Shown here: positions 23,944 through 33,274 of the stretch, piece by piece
Layout: each line of letters begins with the position of its first letter
Position numbering within the stretch: the stretch's first letter is position 1
NCBI GenBank assembly: GCA_023429135.1
Contig: JAEYWD010000067.1
Span: 1-64,000 of the forward strand
DNA: 64,000 bases
Direction of reading: 5' to 3'
DNA from: Bacteroidota bacterium
Lineage (GTDB): Bacteria > Bacteroidota > Bacteroidia > Bacteroidales > JAAUTT01
The notes under the pieces: model-generated
Databases searched by the model: none
What the model saw: the letters and a program-made list of their open reading frames with translations, nothing else
Told to the model about the DNA's origin: nothing
Made by a program: the position numbers and the translations under genes

Positions 23944-25212
23944 TCACGCCGAATGTAGATTTAGCACCGTAATCTCCGGAGGCATACCCACTCTTCCCGG
24001 GTAACCTATATAGCCAAAACCCCGGTTAACATAAAGGTATTGGTTGGCTTCCTGATATAATCCCGACCATCTCGGATATTTATACTGCGACGGACTCCAT
24101 TTTATATTTCCCAGTTGAATGCCAAACTGCATCCCATGTGTATGTCCTGCCAGCGTAATTGCAACATCGGTTTTGCCAATTATTTTTTCCTGCCAGTGAG
24201 TAGGATCGTGCGACAATAAAATTTTAAACGGAATATCTTTTACTGCTTTTGAAGCAATTTCATAATCGCCAATCTGAGGGAAAGGAGGCAATCCCCAGTT
24301 TTCGACACCAACAAGGGCAATTTTTTCACCATCAATTTCTAGTACTTCCGAGGTGTTATTCAAAAGTTTAAAACCCATTTTCTTGTGAGCCTCCTGAATC
24401 TTCCTAAAGTTTTCTTTCTCTTCCTCCGGTTTTTCCCAGTGATAATAATGTCCGTAATCGTGGTTGCCCAGGATGGAATATTTACCGTATTTGGCTTCCA
24501 TTTTGGCAAGAATGGGTATCCAACCCTCAAGTTCTTCATAAAAATTATTAACCAGGTCGCCGGTGAAAAGAATCAGATCAGGCTTTTGCTCGTTGATCAT
24601 TTCAATAGCATCTTCAACCTGATTGTGAAATCCTTGGAAACTGCCAATATGGATATCGGAAATATGAATTATTTTCAATCCGTCGAACGTTTTTGGAAGG
24701 GTTTTGAAACGGACACTCACCGGTTCCACCTGGAAATTAAACCTTCCACGGACAATTCCCCAGATAAATGAGAAAAAAGGAACTGAAGCCAGTACTAACC
24801 CTGTTTGCGAAATAAACCTCAGGCGCGATATAGGTTCCCCATTATCTTCGCTAATACTGCGAGCCTGGAATATCTTCTGAAAAATGAAGGTAATTCCATA
24901 AATAATATCCTCTGCAAGATGAAAAATGCCAAACAGCATTTTGGGAACATAAAATATAAGGAACAAACCGAAAATATAATAATACCAGGTGAATGTTGTG
25001 GGGTTGCGTGTTGTACTTCTGAAGAAGTACCCTCCAACCATAGAAAAAATCATAAGCACGGTTGTTGCCCAAAAAGCTGTGTATATGAATTTACGCCAGA
25101 AATTACTTGTCAGGTTTTCGGTAAGCATTCGTATGCCTTTAAAAGAATAAACATCTACCAAAAGCATTATTATTAGGATAATGGCAAATACCATGATGAT
25201 TGATTTTTTCAT
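23944..25212 (-). CDS. Membrane-anchored metallophosphoesterase
   Basis: 422 residues. The N-terminal region (about 1-150) has four or five membrane spans. The calcineurin-like phosphoesterase domain (about 175-400) carries all five metal motifs: S-D-I-H-I-G (D186, H188), G-D-L-V-N-N (D219), G-N-H-D-Y (N250, H251), an H in L-L-S-H-D-P and G-H-T-H-G about 353. Relatives (YkuE/YaeI-like) may act on lipid or cyclic phosphates. The substrate is unknown. Copy C of the dispersed repeat lies just upstream of its start. Confidence 0.92.
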   Translation of the reverse strand: MKKSIIMVFAIILIIMLLVDVYSFKGIRMLTENLTSNFWRKFIYTAFWATTVLMIFSMVGGYFFRSTTRNPTTFTWYYYIFGLFLIFYVPKMLFGIFHLAEDIIYGITFIFQKIFQARSISEDNGEPISRLRFISQTGLVLASVPFFSFIWGIVRGRFNFQVEPVSVRFKTLPKTFDGLKIIHISDIHIGSFQGFHNQVEDAIEMINEQKPDLILFTGDLVNNFYEELEGWIPILAKMEAKYGKYSILGNHDYGHYYHWEKPEEEKENFRKIQEAHKKMGFKLLNNTSEVLEIDGEKIALVGVENWGLPPFPQIGDYEIASKAVKDIPFKILLSHDPTHWQEKIIGKTDVAITLAGHTHGMQFGIQLGNIKWSPSQYKYPRWSGLYQEANQYLYVNRGFGYIGYPGRVGMPPEITVLNLHSA

Positions 25213-25237
25213 TAAAGAAAGTGAATTTAATAATAAA

Positions 25238-25267
25238 GACCATAGCTATTAGTCGATAGTACATAGA
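25238..25267. repeat. Dispersed GTCCATAG / CTATCGACTA repeat (copy C)
   Basis: GACCATAGCTATTAGTCGAT followed by AGTACATAG matches 6405-6432 at about 25 of 29 positions. It lies in the divergent spacer between the metallophosphoesterase and the PorT-like gene. Confidence 0.6.
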
Positions 25268-25426
25268 AAATATAAGCCCGTAACATCTATGAATCACCCT
25301 CAACTATTTTTTATACCAGCTAAAACAAAAGTCCTGCTGAAAGGTTAGTTTCTATAACCAGTTTAGTGTTGAAATATTTTGCTAAGCACTAAAATATAAT
25401 TGATTATTATAAGTTTTAAGTTTGAA

Positions 25427-25434
25427 CTAAATCC
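25427..25434 (+). promoter_or_regulatory. Putative -7 element of PorT-like gene
   Basis: TAAGTTTG matches TAnnTTTG. The leader to the ATG at 25444 would be only about 6 nt. Confidence 0.4.
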
Positions 25435-25443
25435 TTAAACAAA

Positions 25444-26055
25444 ATGAAAAAATTATTATTACTTTCTTGTTTCGCCGTTGTAATGGCGTTTAGCGCCCAA
25501 AGCCAGATTAAATTTGGTGTAAGAGGTGCGGTAACTTCTTCCACAGTTGAAGCTGATAAGGTTAGTGCTAATGGATATACAATTGAATCGGTTAACGATG
25601 CTAAGGTAGGTTTTCAGATTGGTGTTGTAAGTCAGATTCAAATTCGTAAACTGTTTATTCAGCCCGAATTGTTGCTTTCAACTTCTGGTGGTGTACTTAA
25701 AGTCTCTGACATCAATGGATCCAGGTTGAATGATCAACGGGTCACAAAGGTTGATATTCCAGTTCTTGTTGGTGGCAAAATGGGACCTCTACGCCTGGGT
25801 GTAGGACCCGTAGCCAGTATTATGGTGAAAAGCAAATCGGACCTGAACGACTATGACCAGTTCGACGATAAATTCAGAAAAGCAACCTGGGGATATCAGG
25901 TAGGAGCAGGGCTCGATATCTGGAAACTTGCTTTTGACGTAAAATATGAGGGCAACCTTAGCCGCTGGGGCGATAAAGTAGTTATTGGCAATCAGGATGT
26001 AAGCTTCGACAGAAGATTAAGCCAGTGGGTGTTTGGAGTTGCGTTGTTCTTTTAA
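25444..26055 (+). CDS. PorT-like outer-membrane beta-barrel protein
   Basis: 203 residues with a signal peptide (M-K-K-L-L-L-L-S-C ... S-A-Q-S-Q). It then has amphipathic strands of the small porin/PorT-family barrel, opening with I-K-F-G-V-R-G-A-V and ending in W-V-F-G-V-A-L-F-F, a canonical C-terminal aromatic Omp signal. The family is common in Bacteroidetes and generally annotated as outer-membrane beta-barrel. PorT itself takes part in type IX secretion, but this short member could equally be a general barrel. It is separated from the convergent fRMsr gene by a dispersed repeat. Confidence 0.8.
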   Translation: MKKLLLLSCFAVVMAFSAQSQIKFGVRGAVTSSTVEADKVSANGYTIESVNDAKVGFQIGVVSQIQIRKLFIQPELLLSTSGGVLKVSDINGSRLNDQRVTKVDIPVLVGGKMGPLRLGVGPVASIMVKSKSDLNDYDQFDDKFRKATWGYQVGAGLDIWKLAFDVKYEGNLSRWGDKVVIGNQDVSFDRRLSQWVFGVALFF

Positions 26056-26145
26056 ACTAGTCGACAGTCCTCGGACAACAGTCCACAGCCAAAGGCAATT
26101 GAAACCTTTGCTTTTAACTGTCGGCTGTGGTCAGTCGGCTGAAGA
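26056..26145. repeat. Dispersed GTCCACAG / GTCGACAG inverted repeat (copy D)
   Basis: Nested arms CCACAGCC (26083-26090) and GGCTGTGG (26123-26130), with AAAGG (26091-26095) and CCTTT (26105-26109) inside. It lies between convergent genes, so the hairpin could aid termination. Confidence 0.55.
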
Positions 26146-26607
26146 CTATTTAAAAATTAACTGAACAATTTTTTCCAGTTCACGGGCGTCGACATCATCG
26201 AACGAAGCAAGTTCCTTGCTGTCGACGTCCAATACTCCAACAATTTCACCTCTTTCATTTTTTAAGGGAACCACCACTTCTGAATTTGATCGCGAGTCGC
26301 AGGCAATATGTCCCGGAAACTGATGTACATCTTCCACAACCAAAGTTTTGCCACCATTAATTCCGGCCCAGCAAACACCTTTATTTTTCTCCAGTTCCTG
26401 ACAGGCAACCGGTCCCTGGTAAGGGCCAACCTGCAATTTTCCATCGTTTAAGAGATAAAAACCGGTCCAGAAAAAATATTCCATTTTGTGATGCAAAACG
26501 GCCGCGATAGTCGCCATACGTGAGGTGTGGTTATCGCATTTGTGCATCAAGGCTTCTATTTGAGTATATAGTCGTTGGTAACGGCCTTCTTTTTTAGTTT
26601 TGTCCAT
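26146..26607 (-). CDS. msrC: Free methionine-(R)-sulfoxide reductase (GAF domain)
   Basis: 153 residues, a single GAF domain with the fRMsr hallmarks: G-P-Y-Q-G-P-V-A-C (C69), G-V-C (C79) and F-P-G-H-I-A-C-D-S (C103), then S-N-S-E-V-V-V-P. The three cysteines correspond to those used in catalysis and resolution in characterised fRMsr enzymes (MsrC/YebR), which reduce free Met-R-O using thioredoxin. MsrB at 42564-42974 handles the protein-bound form. Confidence 0.9.
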   Translation of the reverse strand: MDKTKKEGRYQRLYTQIEALMHKCDNHTSRMATIAAVLHHKMEYFFWTGFYLLNDGKLQVGPYQGPVACQELEKNKGVCWAGINGGKTLVVEDVHQFPGHIACDSRSNSEVVVPLKNERGEIVGVLDVDSKELASFDDVDARELEKIVQLIFK

Positions 26608-26621
26608 AATTTAAATTTTGG

Positions 26622-26629
26622 CAAAAGTA
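26622..26629 (-). promoter_or_regulatory. Putative -7 element of fRMsr gene (minus strand)
   Basis: CAAAAGTA on the plus strand is TACTTTTG on the minus strand, with a predicted leader of about 11 nt. Confidence 0.45.
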
Positions 26630-26667
26630 ATTAAAGAAAACGGAGGATATTATCTCCAATAATGTTT

Positions 26668-26675
26668 TAATTTTG
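26668..26675 (+). promoter_or_regulatory. Putative -7 element of the DUF6922/AbiEii module
   Basis: TAATTTTG matches TAnnTTTG, with a predicted leader of about 14 nt to the ATG at 26693. Confidence 0.45.
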
Positions 26676-26692
26676 AACATAAGAAAGTAATT

Positions 26693-27004
26693 ATGGAAAA
26701 AACATACGAATCCGATATAAGAAAACTTTCACAGCATTTATTCTGGGACGTGGACAGAGATGCTGTTTTTTTTGACAAGCACAGAAAACTCATTATCCAA
26801 AGAGTGTTGGATTACGGGCTTTGGAATGACTGGAAGATTATACTCAATTACTATGGATTGAATCAGATAGCAGAAACCGCTGTCACTATAAGAGAACTGG
26901 ATCCAAGATCCGTATCACTGATTTCGGTGCTTACGGATATACCAAAAGAAAAGTTTCTATGCTACACTATGAAACAATCGACCCCCAAACACTGGGACTT
27001 TTAA
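26693..27004 (+). CDS. DUF6922-family protein, putative antitoxin
   Basis: 103 residues resembling DUF6922: F-W-D-V-D-R-D-A-V-F-F-D-K-H-R-K-L-I-I-Q about 19-38, R-V-L-D-Y-G-L-W-N-D-W and then a helical second half. The partner gene begins inside its 3' end in another frame (46-nt overlap), as is typical for these two-gene pairs. The role as antitoxin is inferred from the neighbour. Confidence 0.75.
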   Translation: MEKTYESDIRKLSQHLFWDVDRDAVFFDKHRKLIIQRVLDYGLWNDWKIILNYYGLNQIAETAVTIRELDPRSVSLISVLTDIPKEKFLCYTMKQSTPKHWDF

Positions 27005-27573
27005 AAGATTTACAGAAAGTCCCGGCATTTCATGAACTGAGGTTGGTCGGTGGCACTGCTTTAGCTTTACAATATGGACATAGAAAGTCGATTGATTTGG
27101 ATTTGTTTGGGTCTGTTAAGGTCGATGATATCGAAATTTCGAATCATTTAAATTCAATAGGGAATGTTGTTCAGCTTAAAAGAGGAGACAATATTAATAT
27201 TTATGTCATAAACGGGATAAAAGTTGACATTGTTAACTATCCATACAAGTGGTTGAGTAGTCCTTTAATTGTAGATAATATTAAATTGGCACAACCTCAA
27301 GATATTGGAGCTATGAAAATGTCAGCCATAACAGGTCGGGGCACAAAAAAGGATTTTTATGACTTATTTTTTCTGCTACAAAACTTTTCTATAAACCAGT
27401 TGCTTGACCTTTATAAGGAAAAATATCCAGATGGTTCAATATTTCTGGTGTATAAAAGTTTGAGCTTTTTTGAAGATGCCGAAAATGATTTGGATCCTGT
27501 AATGCTTAATCCTATCAAATGGAATGAAGTTAAAAAGTTTATAAGTTCTATCCTTAAAAACTTTAAGGTGTGA
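26959..27573 (+). CDS. AbiEii/AbiGii-type nucleotidyltransferase toxin
   Basis: 204 residues. Nucleotidyltransferase signature L-V-G-G-T-A-L-A-L-Q (29-38) with S-I-D-L-D-L-F (D46 and D48 as metal ligands), a third acid near G-I-K-V-D-I-V-N-Y, and the downstream G-R-G-T-K-K-D-F-Y-D-L motif of AbiEii proteins. Family members are the toxin half of type IV toxin-antitoxin or abortive-infection systems. It overlaps the DUF6922 gene by 46 nt. Codon use matches the surrounding chromosome. Confidence 0.88.
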   Translation: MLHYETIDPQTLGLLKDLQKVPAFHELRLVGGTALALQYGHRKSIDLDLFGSVKVDDIEISNHLNSIGNVVQLKRGDNINIYVINGIKVDIVNYPYKWLSSPLIVDNIKLAQPQDIGAMKMSAITGRGTKKDFYDLFFLLQNFSINQLLDLYKEKYPDGSIFLVYKSLSFFEDAENDLDPVMLNPIKWNEVKKFISSILKNFKV

Positions 27574-27635
27574 ATTCTTCATCTATTCATAAAGTCCATT
27601 AAAAGTTTTGTCTCATTCAAATCCCAAAAAAATAT

Positions 27636-27643
27636 TACTTTTG
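27636..27643 (+). promoter_or_regulatory. Putative promoter of prfC
   Basis: TACTTTTG matches TAnnTTTG; a TTTTG at 27606-27610 may serve as -33 although the spacing (25 nt) is long. A CACCT / AGGTG hairpin (27644-27659) follows at the start of the leader. Confidence 0.55.
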
Positions 27644-27712
27644 CACCTCCTTAAAGGTGGCAAAGTATTCTATTACTGTTTACTGCCGCCTGCGGAGCAA
27701 TAAAAAATTATT

Positions 27713-29290
27713 ATGGGATTTATTGATGAAATAAAACGTCGCCGTACGTTTGCTATTATAAGTCACCCCGATGCGGGTAAAACAACCTTAACCGAGAAGC
27801 TCCTGCTGTTTGGGGGCGCCATCCATGTGGCCGGTGCTGTAAAATCGAATAAAATCAAGAAGACAGCCACTTCGGACTTTATGGAAATTGAAAAGCAGCG
27901 TGGTATTTCGGTTGCGACTTCGGTGATGGGATTCGAATACAAGGATATTAAAATTAACATTCTGGATACTCCTGGTCACCAGGATTTTGCTGAAGATACA
28001 TTCCGTACTTTAACAGCCGTGGACAGCGTAATTATTGTGATCGACTGCGCCAAGGGTGTTGAAGCTCAAACCCTCAAACTGATGAACGTTTGCCGTATGC
28101 GTAACACTCCGGTAATGGTGTTCATCAACAAACTCGACCGCAACGGTATCGATCCGTTTGATTTGCTCGACGAGGTGGAAAAAGAGTTGCAGATCAAAGT
28201 GCGCCCGTTGAGCTGGCCCATTAGCATGGGACCGACTTTTAAAGGGGTTTACAATCTTTACGAGCAGAATTTGAACCTTTTCACCGAGGTAGAAAAAACA
28301 ACCATTGCCGATTCTATCGAAATAAAAGATATACATAGTGAAGAACTTGAAGGGTATATCGGGGAATATGCCGATAAACTTCGCGAAGATCTGGAATTAG
28401 TTGATGGGGTTTATCCTGAATTTGAATTAAAAGATTATCTCGCCGGGAAATTGGCTCCTGTATTCTTTGGCAGTGCTTTGAATAACTTCGGTATCAGGGA
28501 ACTGCTCGACTGTTTTATTCAGATTGCCCCGACCCCTAAATCGTTCGATACTATAGAGCGGAAAGTAAATCCTGAGGAAGAAAAACTCTCGGGCTTTATA
28601 TTTAAAATTCATGCCAATATGGACCCCAATCACCGCGACAGGATTGCCTTTTTGCGCATCTGTTCAGGTAAGTTCGAACGGAATAAAAACTTCTTTCATG
28701 TTCGTTTAGGCAAGCAACTAAAGTTTGCCAACCCAACTTCTTTTATGGCCGATAAAAAATCGATCATCGACGAGGCCTTCCCGGGCGATATTGTTGGTAT
28801 TCACGATACTGGTAACTTTAAAATAGGCGATACACTTACTGAAGGTGAGCCTATTCACTTCAAAGGCATCCCAAGTTTCTCGCCGGAGTTGTTCCGTTAT
28901 GTAGAAAATGCTGATCCTATGAAGTTTAAGCAACTGGCGAAGGGACTCGATCAATTAATGGACGAAGGGGTAGCGCAGCTTTTTATTAATAAAAACAGTA
29001 ACCGCAGAATTATTGGGACGGTGGGCGCGCTTCAGTTCGATGTTATTCAGTACCGACTCGAACACGAATATGGAGCTCAATGCCGTTACGAACCCATTCA
29101 GCTTTATAAAGCATGCTGGATAGTGTGCGATGATCGTAAGGAGCTGGATGATTTCAAAAAGCGTAAATACCAGTATATGGCCGAAGATAAACATGGCCGC
29201 GATGTGTTTCTGGCAGACTCGTCGTATACTTTGCAAATGGCCCAGGAGAAATTCCAAAAGATAAAATTCCATTTTACGTCTGAATTTTAA
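27713..29290 (+). CDS. prfC: Peptide chain release factor 3
   Basis: 525 residues. GTPase motifs: I-S-H-P-D-A-G-K-T-T-L (about 16-26), the switch I region R-G-I-S-V-A-T-S-V, D-T-P-G-H-Q-D-F and N-K-L-D-R. RF3-specific insertions follow in domains II and III, including the C-terminal Q-F-D-V-I-Q-Y-R-L-E-H-E-Y-G block that distinguishes RF3 from EF-G. RF3 recycles RF1/RF2 from the ribosome after peptide release. It ends before a strong terminator. Confidence 0.97.
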   Translation: MGFIDEIKRRRTFAIISHPDAGKTTLTEKLLLFGGAIHVAGAVKSNKIKKTATSDFMEIEKQRGISVATSVMGFEYKDIKINILDTPGHQDFAEDTFRTLTAVDSVIIVIDCAKGVEAQTLKLMNVCRMRNTPVMVFINKLDRNGIDPFDLLDEVEKELQIKVRPLSWPISMGPTFKGVYNLYEQNLNLFTEVEKTTIADSIEIKDIHSEELEGYIGEYADKLREDLELVDGVYPEFELKDYLAGKLAPVFFGSALNNFGIRELLDCFIQIAPTPKSFDTIERKVNPEEEKLSGFIFKIHANMDPNHRDRIAFLRICSGKFERNKNFFHVRLGKQLKFANPTSFMADKKSIIDEAFPGDIVGIHDTGNFKIGDTLTEGEPIHFKGIPSFSPELFRYVENADPMKFKQLAKGLDQLMDEGVAQLFINKNSNRRIIGTVGALQFDVIQYRLEHEYGAQCRYEPIQLYKACWIVCDDRKELDDFKKRKYQYMAEDKHGRDVFLADSSYTLQMAQEKFQKIKFHFTSEF

Positions 29291-29310
29291 TTCAGAGGTC
29301 TCTTATAAGC

Positions 29311-29352
29311 AAAAAGCCCCACAACCTTTTTTACAATGTCGTGGGGCTTTTT
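29311..29352. terminator. Bidirectional terminator between prfC and the GH2 gene
   Basis: AAAAAGCCCCAC / GTGGGGCTTTTT arms with T-runs on both strands, between convergent genes. Confidence 0.92.
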
Positions 29353-29363
29353 TATTCTATAGA

Positions 29364-32300
29364 TTATTTTTTATAGGGTTCGATGATTGTTTTAAACTCG
29401 TAAACCTGTGGGGTAACTCTGTACTTGTTCAGAACTGAAATAGCAGTGCAACCTACGCCGCTTGTCACGTAATCGAGATTAAAAGTATAATCGGCGATCT
29501 GGTTTAATTGATATGGATATCTCGCGCGGGTCATATTATCGGTCGAAAACACCTGGGCGCTGAAATTAAAAAGTTTATCGCCTTTAATTCTTAGTCCATA
29601 ACCATCGGTCGACTCCAGATTAACCCAGCGAACATCGGTTCGGCAACCATAATCCTGTGGCACAAGATAAGGCTCTTTCATGTCCTCAACTGTACTCTTA
29701 TACACATTGATCTTAGCACCGGTTTTTCTGTCGGGATAGGTTTCGAAGGGGCCACGGCCATACCAGCTTACCTGGTTCAGTTCATTTGCCATATTCCATT
29801 GCAATCCTGTTTTGTGAAGCCACAGTGGCATAAATCCCTGAGGAGTTACTGTATGGTTAATTGTAATTTTTCCATCAGCATTGATCGAATAAACATAATA
29901 ATTCTCAAAAGCTGTTGTATATGAAATTCCTTCCGCATTATCCCAAACCTCAATTTTGATTGTATTCTCAACCTGAGAGTACTTCATTTTATCAAGCTTG
30001 TAGGTGAGATTATCCAATCCATAAGTATACCATCCGGATGCAGGAAAATAACCTAACCCTGGGGTTTTATTTGTAAGATTTGACATGCCATTTGCCCACT
30101 GGTCAGTTTCGTTGGCAAGCGGAGCTCTCCATACATTCAGTTTAGGGGCGCTGTTGATCATTTCTTTACCCTGATACTTTATTGAAACTAAGCTTCCCGA
30201 TTCCTGATCAAACATATATTTAAAATCTTTTCCTGATACAGTAAGATTATTCCCCTCGACCGAGACTTTGGGAGCTTCAGCGTTTTTAGCCGGAACATTT
30301 GCTATTTCCTGTTTCCATGGTAATTCCAGTTGATCCCAGGCAAGCTCAAAGTCGGCAGGTGCCCAAACCTCAGCTTGTTTTGTTGCAAAGGAAACTTGCA
30401 GGCGGTACTCTTTGCCTGCAATAATTTCAGGTTTTTTATATGAAATTATGAAGTTTGTTTTTTGAAGTGGGGCCAGATCAACCGAAAGATCACCCTGCTG
30501 AATGATTTGATCATCGGCCATCAATTGCCAGGTTCCTTTTAGCTCATTCAGATTTGTAAAATGATAGCGATTCCAGATGGAGACCAGTCCGTTTTCACTG
30601 TTGAGTAACTCAACTTTAACAGGCTGAGCCGACTTTTTAATCTGATACATTTCGGGCTGAGGAGTGCGGTCGGGCCAGATGGTACCATACGTGCGGCCTC
30701 CAATACCCATGCTGAAGAAATTGCCTTTTTCAGTTACATCATCCAGTTCGAGCCATAAACAGGCTTCCTTTCTTAATGCCTCCGTTGGATTTAATAACTG
30801 CTCCAAAGGCACAACTTTGTTAAAAATGCCTACTCTGTCGAAAACAGCATTGGAGGTATTTCCCTTGAACTCCTGGCCTTCTTCATCGGAAATATGGCCT
30901 ATGGCAACAGGAAAGGGTTTGTTGGCAATACTCCCCTTGAAGGGTAAAGATGCGGCTTTATTGCCATCAATATAAATTGTCATTTCCGTTCCGTTGTAAA
31001 TGGCTGCAATGTGATGCCATTCGTTTTCCCAGTTCGACGGCAAATTTGCTATCAACGAATTCTTTTTGTTATCGCCCAGATAAAATTCAACTTCTTTTTG
31101 GGAAGTCTGCACCAAACCAAACTGAAACGATCCCTTTGTGAGAATGGCATTGTTACCAAGCCATTTGCGAGGGAAAATCCATGTGGAAAGTGTTAATTGT
31201 TTACCTGTAATATCAAGTGCAGGATGACGGTAAACATCAATCCATTCATCTCTGCCGCTTAGTTCAATACCATTGCCGAATTTACCGGAAACCAGTTTGC
31301 CACGGCTTTTAACTGAAGTAGCGATATTATTGGCAGAATTATCGGTCACCAAACGTACTTTTTCGGTAATACCGGGACTAACAAAATCCCAGATAGCGCC
31401 TCCTGTTAGTCTTGGGTACTCATAAATCAGGTCCCAGTATTCGTCCAGGCCTCCGGCACCGTTTCCGGTAGCAGCAACATATTCGTCCTGAAACGACGGA
31501 CGGGGATCCTGTTCTTCAGGTACCTGGGCAATTCTGGTCTTCAGTTCGTAAGGAGTTGCATAGCGTGGGCCAATAATATCTTCGCAAGGAACTTCGTTTC
31601 TCCAGGCCGGATCGTCGGTATTGCCGCCATACATAAAAATTCGGGCAGGATCGAGTCGTTTACCCTCTTTAATCACTTCACAAATATTGTTGCCAAAACC
31701 ACTTTCGTTACCAGCACTCCAGAAGATAATGGAAGGGTGATTGCGGTCTCTCAGCACCATTCCCTGAACCCGGTTTACATAAGCGGCAGTCCATTCGGGA
31801 CGTTCCGAAACCCATTCCGTAGCATGCGATTCATCGCCTGTTTCGTCAACAACAAAAATCCCCATTTCATCGGCAAGATTTAGATATTCGATGTTTGGTG
31901 GGTAATGAGACGTACGGACGCAGTTGATATTAAATTGTTTCATCAGAGTGAAATCTTTCTTTATAGTTTCGATGTCCATGGCATGGCCTAAATCAGGATG
32001 TTGCATATGACTATTTACGCCATTCAGTTTGACGGGTACTCCGTTAACCAAAATGGCCTGATGTTTTACTTCCACTTCTTTAAACCCAATCCTTCCTGAA
32101 ATAACCTCAGTTACGTTACCCTGGGGATTAATTAATTCAAGGGTAAGATAGTAGAGATTCGGTTTTTCGGACGACCATTTTAACGGATCTTTCACTTTCG
32201 CCGAAAGTTGAATCAGTGATTCGCCTTTGCCTGCTAATTCAGAATTTGAACTAAGAATGGGAGATTGAACTGCTTTACGGTTTTTATCATAAAGAACAGC

Positions 32301-33146
32301 TCTTACTGAATAACCTGAAGCATTACTTCCAAGGTAGTTTTTCAGGGTAACATCAATTTTAAGATCAGCATCTTTATATTGTCCGTCCAGATCAGTCTGA
32401 ACATAATAATCTCTGATATGAACTTTGGGAGTTGCAAACAAAAAAACGTCCCTGAAAATCCCTGCCAATCTCCAGAAATCCTGATCCTCAAGATAAGTTC
32501 CATCCGAATATTTGTAAACATTTACGGCAATCAGGTTTTTTCCCGGTTTCAGATATTTGGTAATATTAAATTCTGCCGGTTCATTGGCTCCTTTGTTAAA
32601 TCCAACTTCCTGCCCATTGATCCATAAAAAGTAAGCCGAAGTTACTGCCTCAAATCGTACAAAAACTTCTTTATCCTTCCAGTTGGCGGGCAAAGTGAAA
32701 GTTTTACGATATGAACCTACAGGGTTGTAATCGTGCGGAATATAGGGAGGATTTGCATGAAATGGCTGAGCAATATTCCTGAAAACCGGATCACCATAGC
32801 CATTCATTTCCCAGTTGGATGGGACAGAAATCAAATCCCATTCTTTGTCGTTAAATTTTTCTTTGTAAAAATCCTTTGGGCAAACATCAGGATTTTCTGA
32901 CCATTTGAATTTCCATTGTCCATTTAATGACTGATAAGAAGTAGTTTTTTGCCAGTTATTATCCAAAGCCTCGGTTACAGACAAAAATGGCAGGAGAGGA
33001 GTGTGGCCAGGTTCCTGATTCACATCCTGAATGGCAGTATTTTCGATAAAATGGTATACATTCTCAGGAAATAGTTTTTGTTGTGCGTTTATTTGTAAAA
33101 AAAATGAAATAGCCAGATAGTTAAAAAGTATAAATGCTTTTTTCAT
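29364..33146 (-). CDS. GH2 beta-galactosidase-like enzyme with LamG domain inserted in the catalytic barrel
   Basis: About 1260 residues from the ATG at 33146 (an earlier in-frame start at 33179 would precede the signal sequence). A signal peptide precedes the sugar-binding and immunoglobulin-like GH2 domains (about 40-350). The TIM barrel carries the acid/base motif S-A-G-N-E-S-G-F-G about 480 and the nucleophile motif Q-D-E-Y about 553, then G-G-A-I-W-D-F about 585. A LamG/concanavalin-like domain (about 600-795) interrupts the barrel, which resumes with the LacZ-type D-R-T-P-Q-P-E motif about 828. The C-terminal part matches the LacZ small-chain fold (G-R-G-P-F-E-T-Y-P-D-R). Last gene of the SusC/SusD locus; probably surface or periplasmic. 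Exact glycan unknown. Confidence 0.9.
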   Translation of the reverse strand: MKKAFILFNYLAISFFLQINAQQKLFPENVYHFIENTAIQDVNQEPGHTPLLPFLSVTEALDNNWQKTTSYQSLNGQWKFKWSENPDVCPKDFYKEKFNDKEWDLISVPSNWEMNGYGDPVFRNIAQPFHANPPYIPHDYNPVGSYRKTFTLPANWKDKEVFVRFEAVTSAYFLWINGQEVGFNKGANEPAEFNITKYLKPGKNLIAVNVYKYSDGTYLEDQDFWRLAGIFRDVFLFATPKVHIRDYYVQTDLDGQYKDADLKIDVTLKNYLGSNASGYSVRAVLYDKNRKAVQSPILSSNSELAGKGESLIQLSAKVKDPLKWSSEKPNLYYLTLELINPQGNVTEVISGRIGFKEVEVKHQAILVNGVPVKLNGVNSHMQHPDLGHAMDIETIKKDFTLMKQFNINCVRTSHYPPNIEYLNLADEMGIFVVDETGDESHATEWVSERPEWTAAYVNRVQGMVLRDRNHPSIIFWSAGNESGFGNNICEVIKEGKRLDPARIFMYGGNTDDPAWRNEVPCEDIIGPRYATPYELKTRIAQVPEEQDPRPSFQDEYVAATGNGAGGLDEYWDLIYEYPRLTGGAIWDFVSPGITEKVRLVTDNSANNIATSVKSRGKLVSGKFGNGIELSGRDEWIDVYRHPALDITGKQLTLSTWIFPRKWLGNNAILTKGSFQFGLVQTSQKEVEFYLGDNKKNSLIANLPSNWENEWHHIAAIYNGTEMTIYIDGNKAASLPFKGSIANKPFPVAIGHISDEEGQEFKGNTSNAVFDRVGIFNKVVPLEQLLNPTEALRKEACLWLELDDVTEKGNFFSMGIGGRTYGTIWPDRTPQPEMYQIKKSAQPVKVELLNSENGLVSIWNRYHFTNLNELKGTWQLMADDQIIQQGDLSVDLAPLQKTNFIISYKKPEIIAGKEYRLQVSFATKQAEVWAPADFELAWDQLELPWKQEIANVPAKNAEAPKVSVEGNNLTVSGKDFKYMFDQESGSLVSIKYQGKEMINSAPKLNVWRAPLANETDQWANGMSNLTNKTPGLGYFPASGWYTYGLDNLTYKLDKMKYSQVENTIKIEVWDNAEGISYTTAFENYYVYSINADGKITINHTVTPQGFMPLWLHKTGLQWNMANELNQVSWYGRGPFETYPDRKTGAKINVYKSTVEDMKEPYLVPQDYGCRTDVRWVNLESTDGYGLRIKGDKLFNFSAQVFSTDNMTRARYPYQLNQIADYTFNLDYVTSGVGCTAISVLNKYRVTPQVYEFKTIIEPYKK

Positions 33147-33210
33147 AAGAGGATAAATTAATAAGTGTATAGTTGTCAATTATTAGCAATATCATAATAT
33201 TTTATGAAAA

Positions 33211-33242
33211 AAGAAAAGCTATGCGGGATTTATCGCATAGCC
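33211..33242 (-). terminator. Intercistronic terminator between susD and GH2 gene
   Basis: Minus-strand stem GCTATGCG / CGCATAGC followed by TTTTCTTTTTTC. It lies between the SusD stop and the GH2 start, so GH2 expression may be lower than or separately controlled from SusC/SusD. A partial read-through attenuator is possible. Confidence 0.7.
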
Positions 33243-33274
33243 TTTACTAATTAAAACAACAACAACAAAATATG

